Of a DNA stretch of 32,447 bases, positions 16,546 to 24,991 are shown piece by piece (within the stretch, counting starts at the first letter, position 1; every line of letters starts with the position of its first letter). The stretch covers positions 1 through 32,447 of the forward strand of contig CAJUPY010000025.1 in NCBI GenBank assembly GCA_910588035.1, written 5' to 3'. The translations under genes were made by a program, and so were the position numbers. The notes under the pieces were generated by a model. That model ran no database searches. It had not been told where the DNA came from and worked only from the letters and a program-made list of their open reading frames with translations. Source of the DNA: an uncultured Muribaculaceae bacterium (GTDB lineage Bacteria; Bacteroidota; Bacteroidia; Bacteroidales; Muribaculaceae).

Positions 16546-19011
16546 ATGAATATTTCATACAACTGGTTAAAAAAATATGTCGATTTCGACCTCAGCCCCG
16601 AACAGCTGTCAGACGCTCTGACCTCTATCGGCCTTGAGACAGGCGGATTTGAGGAAGTCGAATCGATTCGCGGCGGCCTCCGCGGAATCGTCATCGGAAA
16701 AGTTCTCACCTGCGTGGATCACCCCGACAGCGACCACCTCCACATCACGACAGTCGACCTAGGAGACGGCCAAGCGACCCAGATTGTCTGTGGCGCGCCA
16801 AATGTGGCAGCAGGACAGACTGTAGTGGTCGCCACAGTAGGCACTACACTCTATGACGGTGACCAGGAATTTAAAATCAAGAAATCTAAAATTCGCGGCG
16901 TCGAATCGTTCGGAATGATATGTGCCGAAGATGAGATCGGCGTAGGAAACAGCCACGACGGAATCATCGTCATCGACTCTGATGTCAAACCGGGCACACC
17001 GGCTGCCGAATTCTACAACCTGACCTCCGACTACGTTCTCGAAGTAGACATCACTCCCAACCGTATAGACGCAGCCTCACACTATGGCGTCGCACGCGAT
17101 CTCGCCGCCTGGCTTGCCCAACACAAGACAGCCGCGACGCTCCACAGCGATTCAGTCGACGCATTCAAGGCCGACACCAAAGAGGGAGCGATCGGTGTCG
17201 AGGTGAAAGACACAGAAGGCTGCACACGCTACTGTGGCATCACCGTCAGGGGCGTCGAGGTCAAGGAAAGTCCCGAGTGGCTCCGCAACTGTCTGAGTGC
17301 GATCGGGCTTCGTCCGATCAACAACGTGGTCGACATCACCAACTATCTGTTGCACGCCTACGGACAGCCGCTCCACTGCTTCGATCTCGCCAAAATCACC
17401 GGTGACCGCATTATCGTCGACACCTGTGCGGAAGGAACCAGATTCACAACTCTCGACGGTGTGGAGCGCACCCTCGACAGCCGCGATCTGATGATCTGCA
17501 ATGAGAAAGAACCGATGTGTATAGCCGGCGTATTCGGAGGACTCGACTCAGGCGTCACTGAGAGCGCGACCTCGATATTTCTCGAGAGCGCATGTTTCAA
17601 TCCGACACGCGTCCGCAAAACCGCACGTCGCCACGGTCTGAACACCGACTCCTCATTCCGCTTCGAACGCGGCGTTGACCCAAACCGGTCGCTCTATGTG
17701 TTGAAATTAGCGGCACTGATGGTCAAGGAACTCGCCGGCGGAGAAATCTGCGGCGATCCGGTCGACATATATCCGGTTGTCACAGAGCCGGCCAAGGTGA
17801 CTCTTTCCTATAAATATCTCAACGATCTTGTCGGTAAGGAAATTCCGTCAGAGACCGTCGACAGCATACTGAAATCGCTTGAGATCGCAATCGAAGGCCG
17901 AAGCGAAGACACCGTTGACCTTGCCGTTCCGACCTACCGCGTCGACGTGACTCGTCCGTGTGACGTCGTTGAAGATGTTCTCAGAATCTACGGCTACAAC
18001 AACGTTGAAATATCAGAGACACTTCACTCCTCGCTCTCGTTCAAGAGCGCGACTGACAGCGCCGACCACCTGCGCAGGCTCATCAGCGAGCAGCTGACCG
18101 CCCAAGGTTTCAACGAAATTCTCAATAATTCACTGACGGCCGAGGCATTCTACAGCGACCTGACCATCTATCCGGCGAACCGCTGTGTAAAATTGCTCAA
18201 CCCGCTGAGCAACGATCTCAACGTGATGAGGCAGACCCTGCTGTTTGGAGGTCTCAACTCATTGGCCTACAACATAAACAGAAAAGAAGCCGATCTGGCC
18301 ATGTATGAATTCGGCAACGTCTATTTCTTCAACCAATCGGCAGAGTCAACCGCTGAAACACCTCTCGCCCCCTACTCCGAGGCTCCGCGTCTCGCACTCT
18401 GGATGACGGGAGACATGCGCAAGACTTCATGGAACCGCCAGGCGGAACAAGCCACATTCTATGATCTCAAAGCCGTCGTGGCCAACATCTTCGCCCGCCT
18501 CGGCATCGAGAGCCGGGAGATCACCCTCACACCCGCCGACAATGAACTCTACAGCGCGTCGCTGGCTATCGCGACACGTTCGGGAAAACAGATAGGATCT
18601 ATTGGCATACTCTCGAAAAAAATACTCAAAAAAGCTGACATCAAACAAGAAGTCGTCTATGCCGAACTCGACTGGAATGTGCTGACAACAATGTCTCTGA
18701 AAAAGCATATCAGCTACACTCCGCTGCCCAAGACACAGGCCGTCAACCGCGACCTCGCCCTGCTGCTCGACAACAGTGTGACAATGGCACAGGTCGAGGC
18801 TGTTGTCAGAGAAAGTGAGAAAAAACTGCTCAAGAGTGTCAGTCTGTTTGATGTCTATGAAGGTAAAAATCTGCCCGAAGGCAAAAAATCATATGCTATC
18901 TCGATCATCTTGCGCGATGACGAGAAGACCATGAACGACAAACAGATCGATGCCATAATGTCAAAGATAATAAACAACCTCACAAAACGTCTCGGTGCCG
19001 AACTGAGATAA
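16546..19011 (+). CDS. pheT: Phenylalanyl-tRNA synthetase beta subunit
   Basis: An 821-residue subunit of the alpha2-beta2 enzyme that charges tRNA-Phe. Domains in order: N-terminal region, EMAP-like tRNA-binding fold (about 42-155, with HPDSDHLHITTVDLG and VCGAPNV), B3/B4 editing domain (about 215-400), B5 domain (about 405-475), catalytic-like core (about 490-700) and a ferredoxin-fold anticodon-binding domain (about 725-821, starting KTQAVNRDLALLLD). The start at 16546 gives MNISYNWLKKYVDFDL, the usual opening; the in-frame GTG at 16507 lies inside the leader hairpin and is rejected. The alpha subunit gene pheS is not next to it, which is common in Bacteroidota. It heads the long plus-strand run. 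Confidence 0.96.
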   Translation: MNISYNWLKKYVDFDLSPEQLSDALTSIGLETGGFEEVESIRGGLRGIVIGKVLTCVDHPDSDHLHITTVDLGDGQATQIVCGAPNVAAGQTVVVATVGTTLYDGDQEFKIKKSKIRGVESFGMICAEDEIGVGNSHDGIIVIDSDVKPGTPAAEFYNLTSDYVLEVDITPNRIDAASHYGVARDLAAWLAQHKTAATLHSDSVDAFKADTKEGAIGVEVKDTEGCTRYCGITVRGVEVKESPEWLRNCLSAIGLRPINNVVDITNYLLHAYGQPLHCFDLAKITGDRIIVDTCAEGTRFTTLDGVERTLDSRDLMICNEKEPMCIAGVFGGLDSGVTESATSIFLESACFNPTRVRKTARRHGLNTDSSFRFERGVDPNRSLYVLKLAALMVKELAGGEICGDPVDIYPVVTEPAKVTLSYKYLNDLVGKEIPSETVDSILKSLEIAIEGRSEDTVDLAVPTYRVDVTRPCDVVEDVLRIYGYNNVEISETLHSSLSFKSATDSADHLRRLISEQLTAQGFNEILNNSLTAEAFYSDLTIYPANRCVKLLNPLSNDLNVMRQTLLFGGLNSLAYNINRKEADLAMYEFGNVYFFNQSAESTAETPLAPYSEAPRLALWMTGDMRKTSWNRQAEQATFYDLKAVVANIFARLGIESREITLTPADNELYSASLAIATRSGKQIGSIGILSKKILKKADIKQEVVYAELDWNVLTTMSLKKHISYTPLPKTQAVNRDLALLLDNSVTMAQVEAVVRESEKKLLKSVSLFDVYEGKNLPEGKKSYAISIILRDDEKTMNDKQIDAIMSKIINNLTKRLGAELR

Positions 19012-19056
19012 CCAATCTGAAACAACTACTTAACAACAATTATATCACAACACAAT

Positions 19057-19785
19057 ATGGGAAGAGCTTTTGAATATCGCAAAGCAAGAAAACTCAAACG
19101 CTGGGGAAACATGTCGCGTACGTTCACACGCATCGGTAAAGAAATCACCATCGCCGTCAAGGCCGGAGGTCCCGACCCGTCGACCAACCCGCGTCTGCGT
19201 GTGCTGATGCAGAACGCCAAAGCCGCCAACATGCCTAAAGACACCGTCGAACGCGCAATCAAGAAGGCAACCGATAAAGATTCGGGCGACTACAAGGAAA
19301 TCACATATGAAGGATATGGACCCTTCGGAATCGCAATCTTCGTCGAAGCCGCGACCGACAACAACACTCGCACAGTTGCCAACGTGCGCTCTTATTTCAC
19401 AAAACACGGCGGCAGCCTGGGAACACAAGGTTCGCTGACTTTCTTGTTCGACCACAAAAGCGTATTCAAGATCAAGGCCCACGAAGGTGTGTCGCTCGAC
19501 GATCTCGAGCTTGAGCTGATCGACTATGGAGTTGACGAGATCGTGCCCGACGAGGAAGAAATCGTTCTCTATGGCGCATTTGAGGAATTCGCCAACATTC
19601 AGAAATATCTCGAAAACAACGGCTACGAGATTGTTTCAGCCGAATTCGAACGTATTCCCCACGAACTTAAGGAAGTCACCGCCGAGCAACGTGTCACCCT
19701 CGACAAACTCCTTGAGAAACTCGAGGAAGACGAGGACGTTCAGAATGTGTTCCACAACATGAAAGAAGAAGACGAGGAAGCCTGA
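19057..19785 (+). CDS. YebC/PmpR family protein (TACO1 type)
   Basis: A 242-residue protein of the YebC family, described both as transcriptional regulators and, more recently, as translation factors that relieve ribosome stalling at proline-rich stretches. The N-terminal block GRAFEYRKARKLKRWGNMSR and the following TRIGKEITIAVKAGG are close to the family pattern, and ERAIKKATDKDSGDYKEITYEGYGP is the second hallmark. Three domains are expected. The C-terminus ends in a strongly acidic tail (EEDEDVQNVFHNMKEEDEEA). It follows pheT by 45 bases and precedes ribE by 34. The stop codon lies inside a small hairpin. Confidence 0.93.
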   Translation: MGRAFEYRKARKLKRWGNMSRTFTRIGKEITIAVKAGGPDPSTNPRLRVLMQNAKAANMPKDTVERAIKKATDKDSGDYKEITYEGYGPFGIAIFVEAATDNNTRTVANVRSYFTKHGGSLGTQGSLTFLFDHKSVFKIKAHEGVSLDDLELELIDYGVDEIVPDEEEIVLYGAFEEFANIQKYLENNGYEIVSAEFERIPHELKEVTAEQRVTLDKLLEKLEEDEDVQNVFHNMKEEDEEA

Positions 19786-19796
19786 TCTGCAGGCTT
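19778..19796 (+). promoter_or_regulatory. Hairpin spanning the yebC stop codon
   Basis: AAGCCTG (19778-19784) pairs with CAGGCTT (19790-19796) around ATCTG. No T-run follows, so full termination is unlikely. It could slow the polymerase or affect message stability between yebC and ribE. Confidence 0.3.
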
Positions 19797-19819
19797 TCAC
19801 GTCTCTCAAACAACCTGAC

Positions 19820-20440
19820 ATGTTTTCAGGAATAGTAGAAGAAGCGGCGACCGTCACACGCGTCGACCGCACGGGCGGCAACGTCAACATCTCTGTCAGC
19901 TGCACTTTCGGAAACGAGCTGACCATCGATCAGTCGGTGGCTCACAACGGAGTGTGTCTGACGGTAGTCTCTCTCAATGATGACAACACATACACAGTCA
20001 CAGCAATTCAGGAAACACTCGACCGCAGCAACCTCGGCGATCTGAAAGCCGGTGACCTGATCAACCTCGAGCGTTCAATGAGAGTCAACGGACGTCTTGA
20101 CGGACACATTGTGCAAGGCCATGTCGACACCACGGCAATTTGCACCGGAATCGAAGAGGTCGACGGAAGCCGCTATTTCAAATTTGAATATGACGTTGAT
20201 CAGAAACTGGCTCCAAAAGGCTATGTCACCGTTGAAAAAGGCTCAGTTACAGTCAACGGCGTCTCTTTGACCGTCTGCGACAGCGAGATCAACTCGTTTA
20301 GAGTCGCAATCATTCCTTACACGCTCGAACACACCAACTTCAAGGAGATAAAGGTGGGTTCGAGAGTCAACATCGAGTTTGACATCATCGGCAAATATCT
20401 CGCGAGATTGGCCGAAGTCGGCGACATGTTGAAAAAATAA
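19820..20440 (+). CDS. ribE: Riboflavin synthase, alpha subunit
   Basis: A 206-residue enzyme that converts two molecules of 6,7-dimethyl-8-ribityllumazine into riboflavin plus a pyrimidine precursor. It has the MFSGIVEE opening and two lumazine-binding domains (about 1-97 and 98-195), each with the conserved NGVCLTV or NGVSLTV strand, and GHIVQGHVD at the domain junction. No FMN riboswitch fits in the 34-base spacer, and other rib genes are absent from the window. pdxA begins 10 bases later. Confidence 0.95.
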   Translation: MFSGIVEEAATVTRVDRTGGNVNISVSCTFGNELTIDQSVAHNGVCLTVVSLNDDNTYTVTAIQETLDRSNLGDLKAGDLINLERSMRVNGRLDGHIVQGHVDTTAICTGIEEVDGSRYFKFEYDVDQKLAPKGYVTVEKGSVTVNGVSLTVCDSEINSFRVAIIPYTLEHTNFKEIKVGSRVNIEFDIIGKYLARLAEVGDMLKK

Positions 20441-20450
20441 GCCCTGAACA

Positions 20451-21545
20451 ATGAGCGAAACAAGAAAAATCAGAGTCGGAATCACACACGGCGATATAAA
20501 CGGAATCGGATATGAGGTCATTCTCAAGTCGCTTGAAGACAACCGCATTCTCGAGTTGTGCACGCCTGTAGTCTACGGCTCGGCCAAAATAGCCGGTTTC
20601 TACCGGAAAGCACTCGAGATTCCGGCAATCACTTTCAACACGGCAGTTGATGGCGCCGAGATCAAAGACGGCACATACAACATTGTCAATGTCATCGGCG
20701 AAGATGTCAAGGTCGAACCGGGAAACGAAACCAAAGCCGGAGGTGAAGCAGCCTTGGCCGCCCTCGAGCGTGCGGTCGACGATCTCAAGGCCGGACACAT
20801 CGATGTCATCGTGACATCGCCGATCAACAAACACAACATTCAGTCAGAGGAATTCACCTTTCCGGGCCACACCGAATATCTTGAACAACGGCTCGGCAAC
20901 GGCTCGAAGGCACTGATGATTCTGGCAGGGGACAAACTCAGGGTGGCGTTGGCCACGACCCATCTGCCTGTCAGCGAGGTGGCGTCACACATCACACGCG
21001 AGAGTGTTCTCGAGAAAATCGAGATTCTGAACGATTCGCTCAAACGCGACTACGCTATCGTCAGACCCCGCATTGCCGTACTCGGCCTGAACCCCCACGC
21101 CGGCGACGAAGGTGTGCTCGGCAAAGAAGAGCAGGAGGTAATCTCTCCGGCAATCGCCGATGCCCGTGAGAAAAAAATCATGGCTTTCGGCCCCTATGCC
21201 GCCGACGGATTTTTCGGAAGCGGAAGTTTCGCCAAGTTCGATGGCATTCTGGCAATGTTTCACGACCAGGGTCTGGTGGCATTCAAAGCCCTTGAAATGG
21301 GGGGCGGCGTAAATTTCACCGCCGGACTACCTTTCGTGCGCACATCGCCCGACCATGGCACCGCCTATGACATTGCCGGGAAAGGAGAAGCCGACGCCGG
21401 ATCGATGCGCCGGGCCATTTATGCGGCATGTGATATTGTCCGCAACAGACGCCGATATGCCGAAATGACCCGAAACCCTCTCAAAAAACAATATTTCGAC
21501 AAGTCGAAAGACAATGTCGTTCTTGACCTCACTTCAGATAACTGA
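20451..21545 (+). CDS. pdxA: 4-hydroxythreonine-4-phosphate dehydrogenase
   Basis: A 364-residue NAD-dependent enzyme of the DXP-dependent vitamin B6 pathway. It oxidises 4-phosphohydroxy-threonine, which decarboxylates for use by PdxJ. Features seen: GITHGDINGIGYEVI at the N-terminus (the Bacteroidota form of the GDPxGIGPE motif), metal-binding histidines in FPGHTEYLE and MFHDQGL, LNPHAGDEG, and TSPDHGTAYDIAGKG near the C-terminus. It is slightly longer than E. coli PdxA. Its stop is 4 bases from the nucleotidyltransferase start, so it is coupled to the inositol genes below. A metabolic reason for this link is not obvious. Confidence 0.94.
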   Translation: MSETRKIRVGITHGDINGIGYEVILKSLEDNRILELCTPVVYGSAKIAGFYRKALEIPAITFNTAVDGAEIKDGTYNIVNVIGEDVKVEPGNETKAGGEAALAALERAVDDLKAGHIDVIVTSPINKHNIQSEEFTFPGHTEYLEQRLGNGSKALMILAGDKLRVALATTHLPVSEVASHITRESVLEKIEILNDSLKRDYAIVRPRIAVLGLNPHAGDEGVLGKEEQEVISPAIADAREKKIMAFGPYAADGFFGSGSFAKFDGILAMFHDQGLVAFKALEMGGGVNFTAGLPFVRTSPDHGTAYDIAGKGEADAGSMRRAIYAACDIVRNRRRYAEMTRNPLKKQYFDKSKDNVVLDLTSDN

Positions 21546-21549
21546 CAAT

Positions 21550-22254
21550 ATGCATTTCGCTATCATAGCCGCAGGCGAGGGCTCACGTCTCGCCCAGGAA
21601 GGTGTCAAACTCCCAAAACCGCTTGTCAACCTGAACGGCACCCCGATGATTCGCCGTCTGATTGACATTTTCGTCGGATGTGGAGCCGAATCGGTGGCGG
21701 TCATCGTAAACGAACAGATGACAGAAGTCAGAGAATACGTGGAAAACCTGAAGATCAACGTGCCCTTGCACCTGGTCGTCAAGTCTACCCCGAGTTCTAT
21801 GCACAGTTTTTATGAAGTAAGCAAAACCTTCACCTCAGGAAAATTTGTGCTTACGACTGTCGACACCATTTTCCGCCCTGAAGACTTCAGACGCTATGTC
21901 GAGGCCTTCGCCGCCGATGAGAGTGCCGACGGCTACATGGCTGTCACACCGTTTATCGACGACGAGAAACCACTCTACATCGACACCGACAGCGAGATGA
22001 ACATCACTGCCTTCTGCGACAAGCCCTTCGAAGGCGTGAGATATATTTCCGGCGGAATCTACGGACTGACCCCGCCGGCACTTACCGTTCTTAGCGACTG
22101 CATCAGACGCGGTGTCAGCCGCATGCGCAACTATCAGCGCGCCCTTGTCGAGGCAGGCCTCAGACTCAAGGCCTATCCGATGGGCAAAATTGTCGACGTC
22201 GATCACCAGGCCGACATCGTCACCGCCGAAGAGTTCCTGAACTCAGGTAATTAA
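21550..22254 (+). CDS. Nucleotidyltransferase, probable sugar- or inositol-phosphate cytidylyl/nucleotidyl transferase
   Basis: A 234-residue GT-A-fold NTP transferase. The signature is AIIAAGEGSRL (residues 4-14) followed by LPKPLVNLNG, where G9, G11, R13 and K23 form the nucleotide-binding loop and catalytic lysine. Family members join a nucleotide to a sugar phosphate or polyol phosphate. The start at 21550 gives MHFAIIAAGEG; the longer in-frame start at 21514 overlaps pdxA and is rejected. Because a CDP-alcohol transferase and inositol-phosphate synthase follow, I infer it makes CDP-inositol from inositol phosphate, like the cytidylyltransferase of di-myo-inositol phosphate makers in hyperthermophiles. 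A choline- or glycerol-phosphate substrate is the alternative. Confidence 0.8.
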   Translation: MHFAIIAAGEGSRLAQEGVKLPKPLVNLNGTPMIRRLIDIFVGCGAESVAVIVNEQMTEVREYVENLKINVPLHLVVKSTPSSMHSFYEVSKTFTSGKFVLTTVDTIFRPEDFRRYVEAFAADESADGYMAVTPFIDDEKPLYIDTDSEMNITAFCDKPFEGVRYISGGIYGLTPPALTVLSDCIRRGVSRMRNYQRALVEAGLRLKAYPMGKIVDVDHQADIVTAEEFLNSGN

Positions 22255-22279
22255 CAAATCCCATAAACAGAAACTAACC

Positions 22280-23152
22280 ATGGCAGACATTAAAATAGCC
22301 GGCGTGATGAGAGCCGGAGCGTTTTCGCCAAACCACATAGGCAATGACGCCGCGATCTTCAACATTGTAGCCGAACAGCTGCGCAAGAGAGGCTGCGAGG
22401 TGAATGTCTACAGCGAGGAGCAACTGATGGCGGGAAAAATCACCGAGCGCATCATCGTCAACATGTGCCGCGAGCAGAAATCAATCGAGATTCTCCAGAA
22501 AATGGAAGATGACGGTTGTCTGGTGATCAACTCGGGCTATGGCATCGAGAACTGCACACGCGAGAGAATGACCCGCATTTTGCTCGCAAGCAACATTCCC
22601 TATCCCGACAGCCTGATCGTCAACACCGATGAGGTGATCAAACCCGCGCTGGCCGATGCCGGCATATCACAAGCCTGGATCAAACGCGGTGACTTCCACG
22701 CCATGCACAAAGAGGATGTCTCATATGTGCGTCATCCCGAAGAAGCCCAGGAGGTGCTTCAGGAATATTTCCTGCGCGGCATCAAACGCGCCGTCATCAA
22801 CCGCCACCTGGTCGGCGACCTGATCAAATTCTACGGTGTCACCGACACCCCGTTCTTCTTCTGGTTCTATCCCTATGACGAAGGACACAGCAAATATGGC
22901 CACGAAGCGATCAATGGAAAAAGCCGCGGAATTCCATTTGACAAAGACCACCTGCATGACATCTGCAAGAAAGCAGCCGAGGTGCTTGATGTCAAGATAT
23001 ACGGAGGTGACTGCATCGTCTCTCCCGAAGGCGACATACGAATCATCGACTTCAACGACTGGCCTTCATTCGCACCATGCCGTAACGAGGCTGCCCCACA
23101 CATCGCAAAATGCATTCTCGCAGCCGTAAAGCAACACAAGAAACAAAACTGA
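22280..23152 (+). CDS. ATP-grasp fold protein in the inositol-lipid cluster
   Basis: A 290-residue cytoplasmic protein with no signal or membrane segment. The order of elements fits an ATP-grasp enzyme of the RimK/glutathione-synthase shape: an N-terminal Rossmann-like lobe (1-75), NSGYGIENCTRERMTRILLASNIPYPDS (about 89-116) typical of the linker, the ATP-contacting lysine K135 in AWIKRGDFHAM, and metal ligands D244 (GGDCIV), D257 and N259 (IDFNDWPSF). ATP-grasp enzymes ligate carboxylates to amines or thiols, but some, such as ITPK1 and PPIP5K of eukaryotes, phosphorylate inositol phosphates. Neither activity is shown here. It starts 25 bases after the nucleotidyltransferase and ends 3 bases before the CDP-alcohol transferase, so it should act in the same pathway. 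Confidence 0.75.
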   Translation: MADIKIAGVMRAGAFSPNHIGNDAAIFNIVAEQLRKRGCEVNVYSEEQLMAGKITERIIVNMCREQKSIEILQKMEDDGCLVINSGYGIENCTRERMTRILLASNIPYPDSLIVNTDEVIKPALADAGISQAWIKRGDFHAMHKEDVSYVRHPEEAQEVLQEYFLRGIKRAVINRHLVGDLIKFYGVTDTPFFFWFYPYDEGHSKYGHEAINGKSRGIPFDKDHLHDICKKAAEVLDVKIYGGDCIVSPEGDIRIIDFNDWPSFAPCRNEAAPHIAKCILAAVKQHKKQN

Positions 23153-23155
23153 AAA

Positions 23156-24109
23156 ATGGATTATTCTCAACCGACGACCCCGACCAAGTCAAGCTACCGC
23201 GACTCGCTCAAGTCGATGGACACGGAAGAGCACATTGACCTTGCTTTCTATCGGCCGATCGGATATGCATGGGCATGTCTGGCCGCCAGACTCGGAGTCA
23301 CCCCCAACGCAATCACAATAGCCTCGATTTTTCTCGGCATTGGCGCCGGCGTCGCATTCTACTACAACAACCTGTTCATAAATGTGATAGGCATGCTGCT
23401 GCTGATCTGGGCAAATTCATTTGACAGTGCCGACGGTCAGCTCGCACGAATGACCAGACAATACTCACGGCTGGGACGAATTCTCGACGGACTGTCAGGC
23501 GATTTCTGGTTCGCAACGATCTATGTCGCGATCTGCCTCAGAGAAAACCACACCTCGGCATTCTTCATGGCCCACCCGTGGCTAATCTGGGTAATAGCTG
23601 TCGTGACAGGAATCTGTCATGCGAAACAAGCCGCAATGGCCGACTACTACCGACAGTTTCACCTCTACTTTCTCAAAGGCGAGGACGGAAGCGAACTTGA
23701 GAGCAGCAGCGATCTGAAAAAGAAATTGTCAACGCTCAGCTGGAGCAGAAATTTCTGGCAGAAACTGACACTGTCGACCTACACCAATTACACCGTACAG
23801 CAAGAAGCGACCGCTCCGGCAATGCAGAAACTGCGCAAGGAACTGTCAGTCAGATTCCCTGCCGGCAAAATTCCTCAACAGTTCCGCGACGCATTCCGCA
23901 AAGCGAGCCTGCCTCTGATGAAATATACAAACATTCTGTCATTCAACTGGCGAACGATAGCTTTGTTCACTTCGTTGTTCCTGACAATGCCTTGGCTCTA
24001 TTTCGCTTTCGAACTCGTTGTGCTCAACATCTTGCTTGTCTACATGATATGCCGCCACGAAAGCATCTGCCGCAAATTCACCCAAGAACTGAAAGATGGA
24101 AAATTTTAA
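23156..24109 (+). CDS. CDP-alcohol phosphatidyltransferase, probable inositol-lipid synthase
   Basis: A 317-residue integral membrane enzyme. The CDP-alcohol motif reads FDSADGQLARMTRQYSRLGR: D90, D93, G94, A97, R98 and G107 are in place, then D111. The final aspartate is D116, one residue further than in the usual D-xxx-D. Hydrophobic segments lie around 37-85, 115-160 and 258-300, with a charged cytoplasmic stretch between (about 175-255) that is longer than in minimal family members. The family swaps CMP for an alcohol or a lipid on a phosphate. With inositol-phosphate synthase nearby, the product is inferred to be a phosphatidylinositol-type lipid or its phosphate. It overlaps the HAD gene by 14 bases. 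Confidence 0.88.
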   Translation: MDYSQPTTPTKSSYRDSLKSMDTEEHIDLAFYRPIGYAWACLAARLGVTPNAITIASIFLGIGAGVAFYYNNLFINVIGMLLLIWANSFDSADGQLARMTRQYSRLGRILDGLSGDFWFATIYVAICLRENHTSAFFMAHPWLIWVIAVVTGICHAKQAAMADYYRQFHLYFLKGEDGSELESSSDLKKKLSTLSWSRNFWQKLTLSTYTNYTVQQEATAPAMQKLRKELSVRFPAGKIPQQFRDAFRKASLPLMKYTNILSFNWRTIALFTSLFLTMPWLYFAFELVVLNILLVYMICRHESICRKFTQELKDGKF

Positions 24110-24815
24110 CCGACTGAAAGGCATAATCTTTGATTACGGTGGCACGATCGACAGCCACGGCGATCATTGGAGCCACGTCATCAACGACGGATATGTCAAT
24201 GCCGGAATCGTACTCAGGCACGAGGCTTTCCGCGACGCATATGTTGAGGCTGAACGTGCTCTGGCCCGTCAGCGCATCATTTTGCCGACCGACAACTTTC
24301 TCGACCTCATGCTCAAGAAAATAGCTATCGAAGTCGACCGTCTTGTCGAAACGGGTTCACTGCCCGAGTCGGCCAAAACCGACTCCACGATCGAACGCGT
24401 GGCCCGGTATTGCTATGAGTCCGCACGACGGAGCGTCGACGAGGCCCGGCCTGTGCTGGAGGCTTTGTCAGGAAAATTCCCCATGATTCTTGTCAGCAAC
24501 TTCTATGGAAATGTCGAGGAAGTGCTGCGCGATTTCGACGTGCGCCGCTATTTCAACGGAATCATAGAAAGCGCGGTTGTCGGAGTGCGCAAACCCGACC
24601 CCCGGATATTCATGCTCGGGGTCGTCGCTCTTGGTTTTAATCCCGATGAAGTTCTGGTTGTCGGAGACAGTCTCCGCAAAGATATAATGCCGGCGAGACA
24701 GATCGGTTGCATGACAGCGTGGCTCAAAGGCAAAGGTTGGACAGAAGAGGAAGACAGTCAGACCGACAATGCCCGGATAAGCTCTCTTGACGACCTTCTG
24801 TCACTCATATGTTGA
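24096..24815 (+). CDS. HAD-superfamily hydrolase with atypical motif I
   Basis: A 239-residue cytoplasmic HAD-fold protein with an alpha-helical cap (about 20-105). Motif I is FDYGGTID: nucleophile D13 is present, but the usual acid/base aspartate two residues on is G15. Motif II serine is S134 (LVSNFYG), motif III lysine K166 (VRKPDPRIF), motif IV D191 and D196 (VVGDSLRKD). It could be the phosphatase that removes a phosphate from an inositol-phosphate intermediate or lipid, but the missing aspartate leaves the activity open; D19 might substitute. The start codon lies inside the CDP-alcohol transferase gene (14-base overlap), so translation is coupled. Confidence 0.85.
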   Translation: MENFNRLKGIIFDYGGTIDSHGDHWSHVINDGYVNAGIVLRHEAFRDAYVEAERALARQRIILPTDNFLDLMLKKIAIEVDRLVETGSLPESAKTDSTIERVARYCYESARRSVDEARPVLEALSGKFPMILVSNFYGNVEEVLRDFDVRRYFNGIIESAVVGVRKPDPRIFMLGVVALGFNPDEVLVVGDSLRKDIMPARQIGCMTAWLKGKGWTEEEDSQTDNARISSLDDLLSLIC

Positions 24816-24919
24816 AAAACGTCGTAGAAAAGAACCAAGGTCAATTAACACTACAAAACATAAATGAGGGGCAAAACCACATATTTTAACCCATATTCAC
24901 AATACAAACCTAATTTTAG

Positions 24920-24931
24920 TGTAACATTACA
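24920..24931. promoter_or_regulatory. Inverted repeat upstream of the inositol-phosphate synthase gene
   Basis: TGTAA and TTACA (24920-24931) are exact reverse complements around CA. It sits in AT-rich DNA 31 bases upstream of the probable -33 box for the synthase gene, a position suited to an activator or repressor site. In such AT-rich sequence a chance match is possible. Confidence 0.3.
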
Positions 24932-24953
24932 TTAAATAACATTTTTTGACATG

Positions 24954-24991
24954 CAATTGCTTTTGCAATTGGAAAACAATAGCTACTTTTA
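24954..24991 (+). promoter_or_regulatory. Promoter of the inositol-phosphate synthase gene with overlapping dyad
   Basis: TTTG (24962-24965), an 18-base spacer and TACTTTTA (24984-24991, one mismatch to TAnnTTTG) form a likely promoter, giving a leader near 70 bases. CAATTGC (24954-24960) and GCAATTG (24965-24971) are perfect inverted repeats flanking TTTT and cover the -33 box, so a bound protein could block or help the polymerase. The whole gap 24816-25067 is AT-rich with no gene. Confidence 0.5.

Noticed and set aside
19786..19819. FMN riboswitch before riboflavin synthase
   Set aside because: The 34-base gap is far too short and shows only the end of a small hairpin.
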